From assembly GCA_900555195.1 (NCBI GenBank), contig USKC01000053.1, positions 1 to 13,279 on the forward strand: a stretch of 13,279 nucleotides of DNA. The letters are read 5' to 3'. The DNA comes from an uncultured Lachnospiraceae bacterium (lineage in GTDB: Bacteria > Bacillota > Clostridia > Lachnospirales > Lachnospiraceae). Below the pieces are notes generated by a model. The model was not told the DNA's origin. It worked only from the letters and a program-made list of their open reading frames with translations, and ran no database searches. A program made the translations under genes and the position numbers. Every line of letters begins with the position of its first letter. Position 1 is the stretch's first letter. Below are positions 1 to 7,329 of the stretch, piece after piece.

Positions 1-2
1 AG

Positions 3-1277
3 GACATTACCATCTGCGCCAGCTCCATGGGTAAGGCCCACGACCCCATCGTTCCCATGATCGAGGACGGAACCATCACCGGCATTCAGTCCTCCGGCGT
101 AAGAGGAAAGATCGGAGAGGCCATTTCCGCAGGAAAATTAAAGAATCTGGCAATTATGCGTTCCCATGGAGGGAGGGTTCGGGCGATCGAGACAGGGGAA
201 GTAAAGGTGGACATTTCCTTTATAGGAGCGCCCACATGTGATGATTACGGAAACTGCAGGGGGATTGGAGGGAAAACAAACTGCGGGGTTCTGTCTTATT
301 CGGTGGTAGACGCCGATTATGCGGAAAAGGTTGTGGCAATTACAGACTGCCTGGTTCCGTTTCCTAATTTTCCGGCGCATATTTCTATGACGAAGGTTGA
401 TTATGTGGTGGTTGTAGACGCGATAGGAGATCCGGAGAAAATAGCATCAGGGGCGGCTAAGCCGACAACGAGCATGAGGAAGCTTATGATAGCCGAGTAT
501 TGTGCTCAGTTTGTCGCCCATACCCCTTATTTTAAGGACGGCTTTTCTTATCAGACAGGCGTTGGCGGAGCATCGATTGCGTCCGCGATATTTTTGTCAC
601 AGATCATGAAAGAACGCGGAATAAGGATGCGCTTTGGCGTGGGCGGACTTACGAAGCCCATGTGCGATTTATTGGTAAACGGTCAGGTGGACTGTTTGCT
701 CGATACGCAGGATTTCGACATCGATGCGGTGGAATCCGTGAAGGATTTAAAGCATTTTCGCATCAGCGCCGGGGAGTATGCGGATCCGTTTAATAAAGGG
801 GCCGTGGTTAATAAGTTGGATTTTGTAATACTTGGCGCGTTGGAAGTGGATGTGAATTTTAACTGCAATGTGGTTGTGGGCTCCGACGGGATAATTATTG
901 GAGCACAGGGAGGGCACCCGGATACGGCGGCGGGCGCGAAATGCTCCATTGTGGTAGTTCCGTTGCTGCAGGGAAGAATTCCAGTGGTAAGGACAGACGT
1001 AACTACGGTAACAACGCCGGGAGAGTCCATAGACGTAGTGATAACGGAATATGGGATTGCGATTAACCCCAGAAGAAAGGACTTAGAGAAAGCGATGGAA
1101 GGTGTTAATCTTCCGTTTACTACGATCGAGCATCTGAGGGATATCGCATACCATATGGCGGGAGAGCCTCAACAGGTCGAATTCGAGGATAGGGTCGTGG
1201 GAATCATTGAAAGCCGGGATGGGACAATCATGGACGTGGTGCGGAAGGTGAAGCCATTGATCGCAGCGCCGAACTGA
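3..1277 (+). CDS. citF: Citrate lyase alpha subunit (citrate:acetyl-ACP transferase), 5'-truncated by window edge
   Basis: This is the CoA-transferase subunit of citrate lyase, which swaps acetyl for citrate on the acyl carrier protein before CitE cleaves it to oxaloacetate. The frame is open from base 3, so 424 residues are visible. The family is about 510 residues long, so roughly 85 N-terminal residues lie outside the window. The protein can be followed against remembered enterobacterial CitF along its whole length: the SHGGR stretch, the VDADYA segment, FSYQTGVGGAS, the LLDTQDFD region, VVGSDGIIIGAQGGHPDTA, and the TPGESIDVVITEYGIAINP tail. The ATG at 27 lies inside conserved sequence and is not the true start. 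A 9-bp hairpin spans the stop codon. No citX or citG follows; the next gene, 46 bp on, is an unrelated hydrolase. Codon choice is strongly C-ending before about base 135 and more AT-rich after it. Confidence 0.95.
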   Translation, partial: DITICASSMGKAHDPIVPMIEDGTITGIQSSGVRGKIGEAISAGKLKNLAIMRSHGGRVRAIETGEVKVDISFIGAPTCDDYGNCRGIGGKTNCGVLSYSVVDADYAEKVVAITDCLVPFPNFPAHISMTKVDYVVVVDAIGDPEKIASGAAKPTTSMRKLMIAEYCAQFVAHTPYFKDGFSYQTGVGGASIASAIFLSQIMKERGIRMRFGVGGLTKPMCDLLVNGQVDCLLDTQDFDIDAVESVKDLKHFRISAGEYADPFNKGAVVNKLDFVILGALEVDVNFNCNVVVGSDGIIIGAQGGHPDTAAGAKCSIVVVPLLQGRIPVVRTDVTTVTTPGESIDVVITEYGIAINPRRKDLEKAMEGVNLPFTTIEHLRDIAYHMAGEPQQVEFEDRVVGIIESRDGTIMDVVRKVKPLIAAPN

Positions 1278-1288
1278 AGGTTCGGCGC
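1266..1288 (+). terminator. Hairpin spanning the citF stop codon
   Basis: GCGCCGAAC (1266-1274) and GTTCGGCGC (1280-1288) are perfectly complementary over 9 bp, with a 5-nt loop (TGAAG) that contains the citF stop codon. Only a short T run (TTT) follows, so it is at best a weak intrinsic terminator. It could instead protect the 3' end of citF mRNA or partly uncouple the downstream hydrolase gene. Confidence 0.45.
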
Positions 1289-1323
1289 GCTTTCGCAAAC
1301 GACGCTTCGGTATGGAGGGAAAG

Positions 1324-2244
1324 ATGAATATAGAAAAAATAGCAAAGGAATTCACCGATTATGCCGTGGATACGCAGCTTCCATTGGAAGGGATAGCCAT
1401 CGGGGATGAAAAGAAGATCATATATGAACAGCATTTTAAACCGGATCTTCCAAGAAATATTTATTCCCACACGAAAAGCTTCACGGTTACGGCGGCGGGG
1501 ATTGCCATTTCAGAAGGAGTGCTTTCTCTGGAAGAGAGAATTGTGGATGTTTTTCCGGAATATGTGCCTAAAAATGCGCCGGAGATGCTGCAGGAAATCC
1601 GTTTAAAGCATCTTATGACAATGTCCAGCGGTTTTGGGAAGCCGTATCTGATGAGCGCGGACAGGAGGAAAGGCATCGGCGCTCCGGATTATCTGAAGTA
1701 CATTTTATCCAGGGATATATTGGAAGAACCGGGCAAACATTTCGTGTATTCTACCGCTGATTCCATATTAATAGGCAGAATGGTTGAACGCTCAACAGGG
1801 CAGAATCTGGCATATTATATGTATCAGCATATTTTTAAACCGTTAGAGATCGGATTTCCTATCTGGGAAAATGATATGCAGGGACATCCGAACGGCGGAG
1901 GCGGTATGCATCTGAAGCTTTCTTCCATGATGCGTCTTGGCCAATTGTATCTGGCGGGCGGAGGTTGGAAAAAGAGACGTTTGGTGCCCCAGGAGTGGAT
2001 TGATATGGCATCCTGTAAACAGATAGAGGTAGATATGGATAATCCGGGTAAGGAAGGCTACGGCTATCAGTTCTGGATAGAGCCGGAAATAAAGGGCTAC
2101 CAGGCGGCTGGCTCATTTGGACAGGTAACCGCCATTTTGCCGGAGGCCGGATTTGTGGTAGCTGTGCAGTGCCCGGAGAGAGGGGATTATGATAGGGTAA
2201 AAAAGGCTGTCAGGGAAATGGTGATTGAACGGCTGTATCTGTAA
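1324..2244 (+). CDS. Serine hydrolase, beta-lactamase / class C fold family
   Basis: This is a 306-residue protein of the serine beta-lactamase-like superfamily (beta-lactamase, EstB-type esterase, D-aminopeptidase, 6-aminohexanoate-dimer hydrolase). The nucleophile motif SxxK is S-H-T-K at about residues 48-51. The second motif, usually YxN, appears as Y-S-T at 142-144, so the Asn is replaced. The third region is an AAGSFGQ stretch near 261-267 in place of KTG/HTG. Conserved side motifs are LTMSSG and GGGMHLKLSSMMRLGQLYL. There is no signal peptide, so it is probably cytoplasmic and more likely an esterase or amidase than a resistance enzyme. The start at 1324 was chosen because GGAGGG (1314-1319) sits just before it; the upstream ATG at 1312 overlaps this ribosome binding site. 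It lies 46 bp after citF on the same strand and may be cotranscribed. The substrate is unknown. Confidence 0.88.
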   Translation: MNIEKIAKEFTDYAVDTQLPLEGIAIGDEKKIIYEQHFKPDLPRNIYSHTKSFTVTAAGIAISEGVLSLEERIVDVFPEYVPKNAPEMLQEIRLKHLMTMSSGFGKPYLMSADRRKGIGAPDYLKYILSRDILEEPGKHFVYSTADSILIGRMVERSTGQNLAYYMYQHIFKPLEIGFPIWENDMQGHPNGGGGMHLKLSSMMRLGQLYLAGGGWKKRRLVPQEWIDMASCKQIEVDMDNPGKEGYGYQFWIEPEIKGYQAAGSFGQVTAILPEAGFVVAVQCPERGDYDRVKKAVREMVIERLYL

Positions 2245-2285
2245 TTAAGATCAGAAAAAGGGAAATAGATAAAACATAAAAAAAC

Positions 2286-2344
2286 AAGCATCTCCCGCAG
2301 AAGTTCCATATGTAAGACAACATAGGATTTTGCGGGAGATGCTT
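2286..2344 (-). terminator. Terminator of the seven-gene operon, possibly bidirectional
   Basis: A 14-bp perfect stem pairs 2286-2299 with 2331-2344. The 31-nt loop holds a smaller 5-bp helix (TATGT/ACATA). Read on the minus strand, the stem is followed by G and then seven T residues, as expected for an intrinsic terminator, and it lies 8 nt after the stop of the VOC gene. On the plus strand the following bases (CTTGTATTTATTT) are also T-rich, so it may also stop transcription from the hydrolase gene. Confidence 0.85.
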
Positions 2345-2351
2345 CTTGTAT

Positions 2352-2699
2352 TTATTTCTGCATAATATGGATCGCGAACCCGCCGAACTCGCCGTCCAGG
2401 TATACGTTCTTGATCCTGCCGTCTTCCGTGTAGGCGGCGGTGTCCATGTTGAAGGAGAAGCCCTTTTCCTTCAGCTCTTCCATGGCGGCCGCAAGATCGG
2501 GCGTGCGCATGGCGATGTGCCCGCTGCTTCCCAGGAAGGGCGCTTTCATGCATTCAAAATAGGGGCCGCCGAATTCGGATTTCTGTCCATGGCGGGGTTC
2601 CAGGTTGAACATCATGCTAAGAAGCTGAGCCAGCTTCGCGGCTTCTTCTGCATTCGGCGTATTGATGCCGATATGTTCCAGTTCAAATTGACATTTCAT
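2352..2699 (-). CDS. Stand-alone VOC/glyoxalase-like domain protein, resembling the C-terminal domain of clostridial KDPG aldolases
   Basis: This is a 115-residue single-domain protein of the vicinal oxygen chelate fold. From memory of the family, its FELEHIGINTPNAEEA start, the ECMKAPFLGSSGHIAMRT centre and the GEFGGFAIHIMQK end match the C-terminal extension that many clostridial 2-keto-3-deoxy-6-phosphogluconate aldolases (Eda) carry after the barrel. Here that domain stands alone. Possible metal ligands are H9, E49, H61 and H111. It is the last gene of the operon, 22 bp after the transporter, followed by a terminator. The start at 2699 (ATG) is preferred. A GTG at 2714 in the same frame overlaps the AAAGGAG ribosome binding site and is unlikely. 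Function is unknown: it could bind a keto acid, act as an epimerase or isomerase in the pathway, or partner an aldolase. Confidence 0.82.
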   Translation of the reverse strand: MKCQFELEHIGINTPNAEEAAKLAQLLSMMFNLEPRHGQKSEFGGPYFECMKAPFLGSSGHIAMRTPDLAAAMEELKEKGFSFNMDTAAYTEDGRIKNVYLDGEFGGFAIHIMQK

Positions 2700-2721
2700 G
2701 GCGTTTTCTCGCACTCCTTTC

Positions 2722-3999
2722 TCAGACAGGGAACATGATCAGTGCGCCGGCCGTTAAGGCGAGCAGGCGGATGAAATACTGCGGTATCGTGAATTTCCAG
2801 AATTCTTTAATGCTGTATTTGCCTACGCCCATCACCATGGCGGGCATGCCGTCAATAGGAAGGAAATGTCCGCACCATCCGGAGACAACGATCGCACAGG
2901 CCGCAGCAGTGGGATCCAGGCCCAGGCTCGTGCAGGTGGCGATGGCCAGAGGGGCGAATACATAAACCGTGCCGATGGTGGAGCCGGTCAGCGTGGCCAG
3001 AACGCTGGTCAGGATACAGAAGATAAAGATCATAATAAACGGGTTGATGTTGGCTCCCAGCATATTTGCCACGGTGGAACCCACCAGGTCGGTAAGGCCG
3101 GTGCTGCCCAGCGCGTCCGCCACGCCGATAACGCCTGCACTCATGAGGATAATGGGCGCGCTGATCGCGTCACGGATTTCTTTGAAATCCATCACCCCGA
3201 TCACCAAAATCACAGCCACGGACAGGCCTGCGATCGCATAGCCCGCGTCTCCGATGGTGCTCTGGAGAATCATGCCGACGACGGCGATGACGAACACCAC
3301 ATAGGTCACCTGCTCCTTCCACTTGGGAAGGGTGGATGCGGCGTTCCCCTGTGCCAGCGCATCATCGGATGCAGCAGCAATGGGATGGTCAGGCAGGAAC
3401 TTGTACTGAATCAGGCAGTTCAGCAGGAAGCCCATGGAAAGGAAGAAGTTCACTATGGCGAATTTGGCCACGGATACGTTGGCGAGAACGCCTGCGCTGT
3501 TCAATACAGCGATTACAATTCCGTACTGCAGCGCCGTATTGAAGGGGATCAGCGGATGGTTTGCGGCGAACCCGGCGGTCATGATGACCTTGGACGGAGG
3601 GAGCTTCTTGCTGTAGGGCAGGGTGGAAAGCAGGCCGATGGTCAGCACATAGTAGGCGGTGGAGCCGGTGCCGAACAAGCTGCAGGCCAGCATGACCACG
3701 AGGATCATGAGCACATAAGCCTTAAAGCCGCCTTTGTTGGCCATGTTGAACATGGTTTTCTTGAAACCTGCGATGAAGCTGGTTTTCTGCAGGGCGGCGA
3801 TGAGGGCCATGAATTCCGCCAGCATAACGATCGTGGCGTTGGAAAAGCCTGCGAAAGCCCCTTTGATATCGGTAATTCCGAAAACGACAAGCAGCAGGCA
3901 CGCGAGCAGGGGCGGCGCGCCGAAGGGCAGTTTATCCGTCATGATTATAATAATCATGAATACAGTGATTGCCAGAGCGATAATCATCTGGGTTGTCAT
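2722..3999 (-). CDS. SLC13/DASS-like anion (sugar acid or dicarboxylate) transporter
   Basis: This is a 425-residue, very hydrophobic inner-membrane protein with about 10-12 membrane spans. It has the two-repeat layout of the ion transporter superfamily: GTGSTAYYVL (about 110-119) in the first half and LTGSTIGTVYVFAPLA (about 337-352) in the second, which look like the paired substrate/sodium-binding hairpins of SLC13 proteins. The FSNATIVMLAEFMALIAAL stretch near 52-70 is also typical of the family. A polar loop around 203-225 divides the halves. The start at 3999 has a strong AGGAGG-type ribosome binding site, and the gene begins 13 bp after pdxA2, so it is translated from the same operon mRNA. 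Context suggests it imports the acid that the operon degrades. The exact substrate cannot be read from sequence. Confidence 0.85.
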   Translation of the reverse strand: MTTQMIIALAITVFMIIIIMTDKLPFGAPPLLACLLLVVFGITDIKGAFAGFSNATIVMLAEFMALIAALQKTSFIAGFKKTMFNMANKGGFKAYVLMILVVMLACSLFGTGSTAYYVLTIGLLSTLPYSKKLPPSKVIMTAGFAANHPLIPFNTALQYGIVIAVLNSAGVLANVSVAKFAIVNFFLSMGFLLNCLIQYKFLPDHPIAAASDDALAQGNAASTLPKWKEQVTYVVFVIAVVGMILQSTIGDAGYAIAGLSVAVILVIGVMDFKEIRDAISAPIILMSAGVIGVADALGSTGLTDLVGSTVANMLGANINPFIMIFIFCILTSVLATLTGSTIGTVYVFAPLAIATCTSLGLDPTAAACAIVVSGWCGHFLPIDGMPAMVMGVGKYSIKEFWKFTIPQYFIRLLALTAGALIMFPV

Positions 4000-4012
4000 A
4001 CGATCTTCCTCC

Positions 4013-5101
4013 TCACTTCATTGTTTCCTGCGCCTTTCTTCCATTGGCCATGCGCACTGCATAGTCTATGGCGTTGACAAGGCTCAGTTCATTGCTGCTT
4101 CCCTTGCCTGCCAGAGCGAATCCGGTGCCGTGGTCCACACTGGTGCGGATGATCGGCAGGCCGAGAGTGACGTTCACCCCTTCTACGGCCTTCCATGCCT
4201 GCTTTTCGCGGTCGTAGACGAAGCCGATGGTTTTGAGCGGGATATGGCCCTGATCGTGGTACATGCAGACCACGATATCATACCAGCCTCCCAGTGCTTC
4301 AGAGAATACGCTGTCCGGCGGGATGGGGCCGATGGCATTGATCCCTTCAGCCTTGGCAGCCTCAATGGCCGGTTTGATCTCTTCAATTTCTTCTGTCCCA
4401 AAGAGCCCGTTTTCTCCGCAGTGCGGATTCAGTCCCGCAACGGCGACCTTAGGCTGTGTGATGCCCATATCTTTACACGCCTTATCGGCGATTTCGATTA
4501 CCTCAAGAACACGCGCCTTTTTTACCCGGTCGCAGGCTTCGCGCAGGGAGACATGCGTGGATACATGCACGACGCGCAGGTCATGATGGGCCAACATCAT
4601 GGTGTATTTCTTTGTGTTCGTATAGGCGGCATAGATTTCGGTGTGCCCGTCAAAATGCGTATGTCCATCGGATTTTTCGCCGTGATAGAATTCCAGCGCC
4701 TTGTTCATGGCTTCTTTGTTCAGGGCGTTGGTACAGGTGGCGTCCACTTCTTTGGCCAGGGCCAGTTCAATCACCCGCTTCACACACTGGAAAGCGGCGT
4801 TGCCGCCTTCTATGCTCACCTGGCCGATGGGAAAGGAGGCTGCGTCCGGAATCAGTTCCATGTGCAGCACATCAATGACGCCGGGGGTAAACTGTGCGTC
4901 GGATACTCTAGCACAGCGGTGGATCCGGATGTCGGGGCGGCCGACAAATCCAGCCGCCTGTTCGATCATTTTTGCGTCGCCCACCACAATGGGGCGGCAG
5001 CGGTCATAGATATCGGCATGCGCCAGGGCCTTGACGGTGATCTCAGGGCCGTTGCCCGCAGGATCGCCCATCGTAATGCCGACAATGGGTTTTTTAGTCA
5101 T
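4013..5101 (-). CDS. pdxA2: PdxA2-type 4-phosphate dehydrogenase (D-threonate/D-erythronate 4-phosphate dehydrogenase family)
   Basis: This is a 362-residue member of the PdxA family, which oxidises a 4-phosphorylated hydroxy acid with NAD and decarboxylates it. Visible motifs are GDPAGNGPE (12-20), GHTEIYAA with metal ligand H153, STHVSL with H183, YHDQGHIP (281-288), and SVDHGTGF (321-328). It is longer than the E. coli vitamin B6 enzyme (about 329 residues). It also sits beside a DUF1537 kinase, the known pairing in which D-threonate or D-erythronate 4-phosphate becomes dihydroxyacetone phosphate and CO2. No other pyridoxine genes are nearby, so a role in vitamin B6 synthesis is unlikely. 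It is fourth from the end of the fragment's minus-strand gene series counting from the transporter side, with 23 bp to the upstream aldolase gene. The ribosome binding site is GAGGA, 8 nt before the ATG. Confidence 0.88.
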   Translation of the reverse strand: MTKKPIVGITMGDPAGNGPEITVKALAHADIYDRCRPIVVGDAKMIEQAAGFVGRPDIRIHRCARVSDAQFTPGVIDVLHMELIPDAASFPIGQVSIEGGNAAFQCVKRVIELALAKEVDATCTNALNKEAMNKALEFYHGEKSDGHTHFDGHTEIYAAYTNTKKYTMMLAHHDLRVVHVSTHVSLREACDRVKKARVLEVIEIADKACKDMGITQPKVAVAGLNPHCGENGLFGTEEIEEIKPAIEAAKAEGINAIGPIPPDSVFSEALGGWYDIVVCMYHDQGHIPLKTIGFVYDREKQAWKAVEGVNVTLGLPIIRTSVDHGTGFALAGKGSSNELSLVNAIDYAVRMANGRKAQETMK

Positions 5102-5124
5102 GTGTTTATCCTCGTCTTTCCTTA

Positions 5125-6033
5125 TCAGTGCATGCCTTTGGCTTCGTTCTCAGCTAGAACCTTCTTTAACGCCTTGATTCCTTCTTCCGGAACCTGGTTG
5201 AACGGCGCGCGGCAGGGACCTACATCGTAGCCCAGCAGACGGGTTGCGGTCTTTACGATGGTATTGGGATTGCCGTACTTGAAGCAGGCGCGGAAACTCT
5301 GGATGCTGGCATTGGCCGCCTTTGCTTCCTCGATCTTACCTTCCATGAAGAGGTTATAGATGGAAGCCATGGTATGCGGATATACGTTAGCGCAGCCTGC
5401 AATTCCGCCTGTTCCGCCTGCCAGAAGCGTCCAGATGATCAGCTGGTCATTGCCGGAAAGGGTATAGAATTTTCCGTTGGGTTTGGTGTTTCCTGCATCG
5501 ATGTATCCCAAAATGTTGGTGAAGTTGCCGCTGGAATCCTTGGCTCCGACAATGTTGTCGATCTGGGCCAGACGGGCCACTGTGGCCGGTGCCAGGGCAT
5601 TGCCCGTACGGGCGGGAATGTTGTAGAGGACAATGGGCATATCGACCGCTTCCGCTACGGCTTTATAATGCTCATACAGTTCGTCCTGGCTGGCGGCGGC
5701 GAAGCTGGGAGTGATGATGGACAGCACATCCGCGCCGACGGCCTGCGCCATTTTGCTCTGTTCGATGGTTTCCTTGGTGGAGATGCATCCGGTGCCCGCA
5801 TAGACGGGAACCCGGCCGTTGCACTGCTCTACCACGGTTTCCAGCACGAGCTGCTTTTCCTTCGCGGTGAGGATATAGCCTTCCCCGTTGGTGCCGAAGG
5901 GGAAGAGGGCATGGACGCCGTTTTCGATCATGCGGTCAACCTGGCGGCGCAGCTCAGGCACGTTGATGCTTTCGTCCTCGTGCATGGGCGTGATGATTGG
6001 CGGGATAATGCCTTTGAGTTCAACCGGTTTCAT
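5125..6033 (-). CDS. DapA/NanA-family Schiff-base aldolase (dihydrodipicolinate synthase-like)
   Basis: This 302-residue (beta/alpha)8 aldolase is of the class that forms a lysine Schiff base with pyruvate. Visible active-site features are GTNGEG (47-52; biosynthetic DapA has GTTGE), Tyr137 in LYNIPARTG, the carboxylate-binding R142, and the Schiff-base K165 in GAKDSSGN. The family includes dihydrodipicolinate synthase, sialic acid lyase, 2-keto-3-deoxygluconate aldolase and 4-hydroxy-2-oxoglutarate aldolase. The GTN variant and the catabolic surroundings argue against lysine biosynthesis. In this operon it most likely cleaves a 2-keto-3-deoxy or 4-hydroxy-2-keto acid to pyruvate plus an aldehyde, which the neighbouring iron alcohol dehydrogenase could reduce. 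The start has an AGGAGG site, and the gap to the dehydrogenase gene is 34 bp. Confidence 0.88.
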   Translation of the reverse strand: MKPVELKGIIPPIITPMHEDESINVPELRRQVDRMIENGVHALFPFGTNGEGYILTAKEKQLVLETVVEQCNGRVPVYAGTGCISTKETIEQSKMAQAVGADVLSIITPSFAAASQDELYEHYKAVAEAVDMPIVLYNIPARTGNALAPATVARLAQIDNIVGAKDSSGNFTNILGYIDAGNTKPNGKFYTLSGNDQLIIWTLLAGGTGGIAGCANVYPHTMASIYNLFMEGKIEEAKAANASIQSFRACFKYGNPNTIVKTATRLLGYDVGPCRAPFNQVPEEGIKALKKVLAENEAKGMH

Positions 6034-6067
6034 ATACGTTCCTCCTATTCTTTATGGAAAATAATGA

Positions 6068-7231
6068 TTACATGATCTGTTCATAAAGGGCGCGGGCATC
6101 TTCCGGCGTGACCGGGCGCGGGTTGTTGACCAGCAGGCGCTGTACCTGCATTCCGGCTTCCACCAGGCTGTCCAGATCGCTTTCCGGAACGCCGAATTCT
6201 TTCAGGCTGGTGGGAATATCGAGATGCTTTACGATGCTCTCCAGCCGGGAGATGATCCAGGCGGATTTCTCAGCTTCAGTGCTGCAGGTTTTGACCGCAT
6301 CATGGCAGCAGCGGTCATAAGCGGCCGCGAGACGTTCCCGGCAGGCGGGTTCATTGAAGCGCATAACAGGAGCCAGAAGGATGGCGTTGGAAACGCCGTG
6401 GGCGATGTGATATTTGCCGCCTAAAGGATAGCTGAGCGCGTGCACTGCGGTGGTGCCGCTTGCCGTGATGGCCAGGCCCCCGTAATAGGCTGCGATCTGC
6501 ATGCGGTTCTTTTCCGTCATGGCTTCGGGATCGTCACAGGCCTTTTCGATATTATTCAAAATCAGGTCCAGGCCTTCCAGCGCGTAAAGATCGCTGAAGG
6601 GATTGGCCTTGTTGCTGGTAAAGCATTCGATGCAGTGGGCCAGGGCGTCAACACCGGTCGCTGCGGCGATTTTGCGCGGGAGATTTTTGATCATGCGCGC
6701 ATCAAGGATGACATAATCCGCAATCATATTTTCATTGACGATGCCGACCTTGAGCTCTTTCTCAGGCACAGCCACGATGGCATTCGGGGTGACCTCCGCG
6801 CCGGTTCCTGCGGTGGTGGGGATCAGGATGATGGGAACGCATTTTCTGGCGCGTCCCGGTTCGTCCAGCAGTTCCTTTACGCCGTACGCATCGGTCACGA
6901 GCACGCTGGCAAGCTTGGCCGCATCCATGACGCTGCCGCCGCCGCAGGCGACGATCATATCCGCTCCGCTTTCCTTGAACTGATCCACCAGCTTCTGCAC
7001 GGCCATATAGCTGGGTTCAGCCGGCAGATCATCCAGCACATAGTAATCCGCCCCAGCAGCCTTGACAGCTTCTTCGGGAAGGGAAAACAGGCCGGCGCCT
7101 TCGATCCCTTTGTCGGTGAACATGGCCACGCGCTTTACGCCGTTGGCTTTCAGGATTGCGGTGATATTATCCATCGCGTTTTCGCCTCCGTAGACGGCGT
7201 GCGGCATTTTCAAATTATAAGTAGTAAGCAT
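6068..7231 (-). CDS. Iron-containing (group III) alcohol dehydrogenase
   Basis: This is a 387-residue enzyme of the iron-dependent alcohol dehydrogenase family (AdhB, FucO, 1,3-propanediol dehydrogenase, 4-hydroxybutyrate dehydrogenase). The nucleotide-binding GGGSVMDAAK is at 97-106 and PTTAGTGAEVT at 139-149. The four metal ligands are all present: D195 and H199 in GVDALAHCIE, H264 in the TAVHALSYPLGG signature, and H278 in YHIAHG. It should interconvert an aldehyde or ketone with an alcohol using NAD(P)H in the cytoplasm. Its place between the sialidase-like gene and the aldolase suggests it handles an aldehyde from the pathway, for example reducing the aldolase product. The start at 7231 has AAGGAGG 9 nt upstream. 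A 98-bp gap with a stem-loop separates it from the upstream gene. Confidence 0.92.
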   Translation of the reverse strand: MLTTYNLKMPHAVYGGENAMDNITAILKANGVKRVAMFTDKGIEGAGLFSLPEEAVKAAGADYYVLDDLPAEPSYMAVQKLVDQFKESGADMIVACGGGSVMDAAKLASVLVTDAYGVKELLDEPGRARKCVPIILIPTTAGTGAEVTPNAIVAVPEKELKVGIVNENMIADYVILDARMIKNLPRKIAAATGVDALAHCIECFTSNKANPFSDLYALEGLDLILNNIEKACDDPEAMTEKNRMQIAAYYGGLAITASGTTAVHALSYPLGGKYHIAHGVSNAILLAPVMRFNEPACRERLAAAYDRCCHDAVKTCSTEAEKSAWIISRLESIVKHLDIPTSLKEFGVPESDLDSLVEAGMQVQRLLVNNPRPVTPEDARALYEQIM

Positions 7232-7261
7232 GATAGACAGCCTCCTTTTTGGTCTGATTGA

Positions 7262-7292
7262 GGGGAGGGACGGCGGATAGCTTGTCCTCCCC
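7262..7292 (-). other. Intercistronic stem-loop within the operon
   Basis: GGGGAGGGAC (7262-7271) pairs with GTCCTCCCC (7284-7292) over 9 bp with one bulged G and a 12-nt loop. It lies in the 98-bp gap between the sialidase-like gene and the alcohol dehydrogenase gene. No T run follows on the minus strand, so it is not a classical terminator. It may be an RNA-processing or stability element that sets different levels of the upstream and downstream genes. Confidence 0.4.
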
Positions 7293-7329
7293 GGGTGAAT
7301 TCTGATTGTCTTTAGAGGGATGCCGGCCC

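Noticed and set aside
2866..4077. A 403-codon plus-strand open frame rich in H, D, G and Q
   Set aside because: It is antisense to the transporter, and its odd composition is what the complement of hydrophobic codons gives.
4013..5101. A vitamin B6 biosynthesis role for the PdxA homologue
   Set aside because: No other pyridoxine genes are nearby, and the pairing with a DUF1537 kinase points to acid-sugar catabolism.
3734..5230. A 498-codon open frame on the plus strand
   Set aside because: It lies opposite the transporter and pdxA2-type genes, has no ribosome binding site or recognisable domain, and its length follows from the GC-rich codon use of the genes on the other strand.
5125..6033. 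Lysine biosynthetic dihydrodipicolinate synthase
   Set aside because: GTN replaces the GTT motif, and all neighbours are catabolic.
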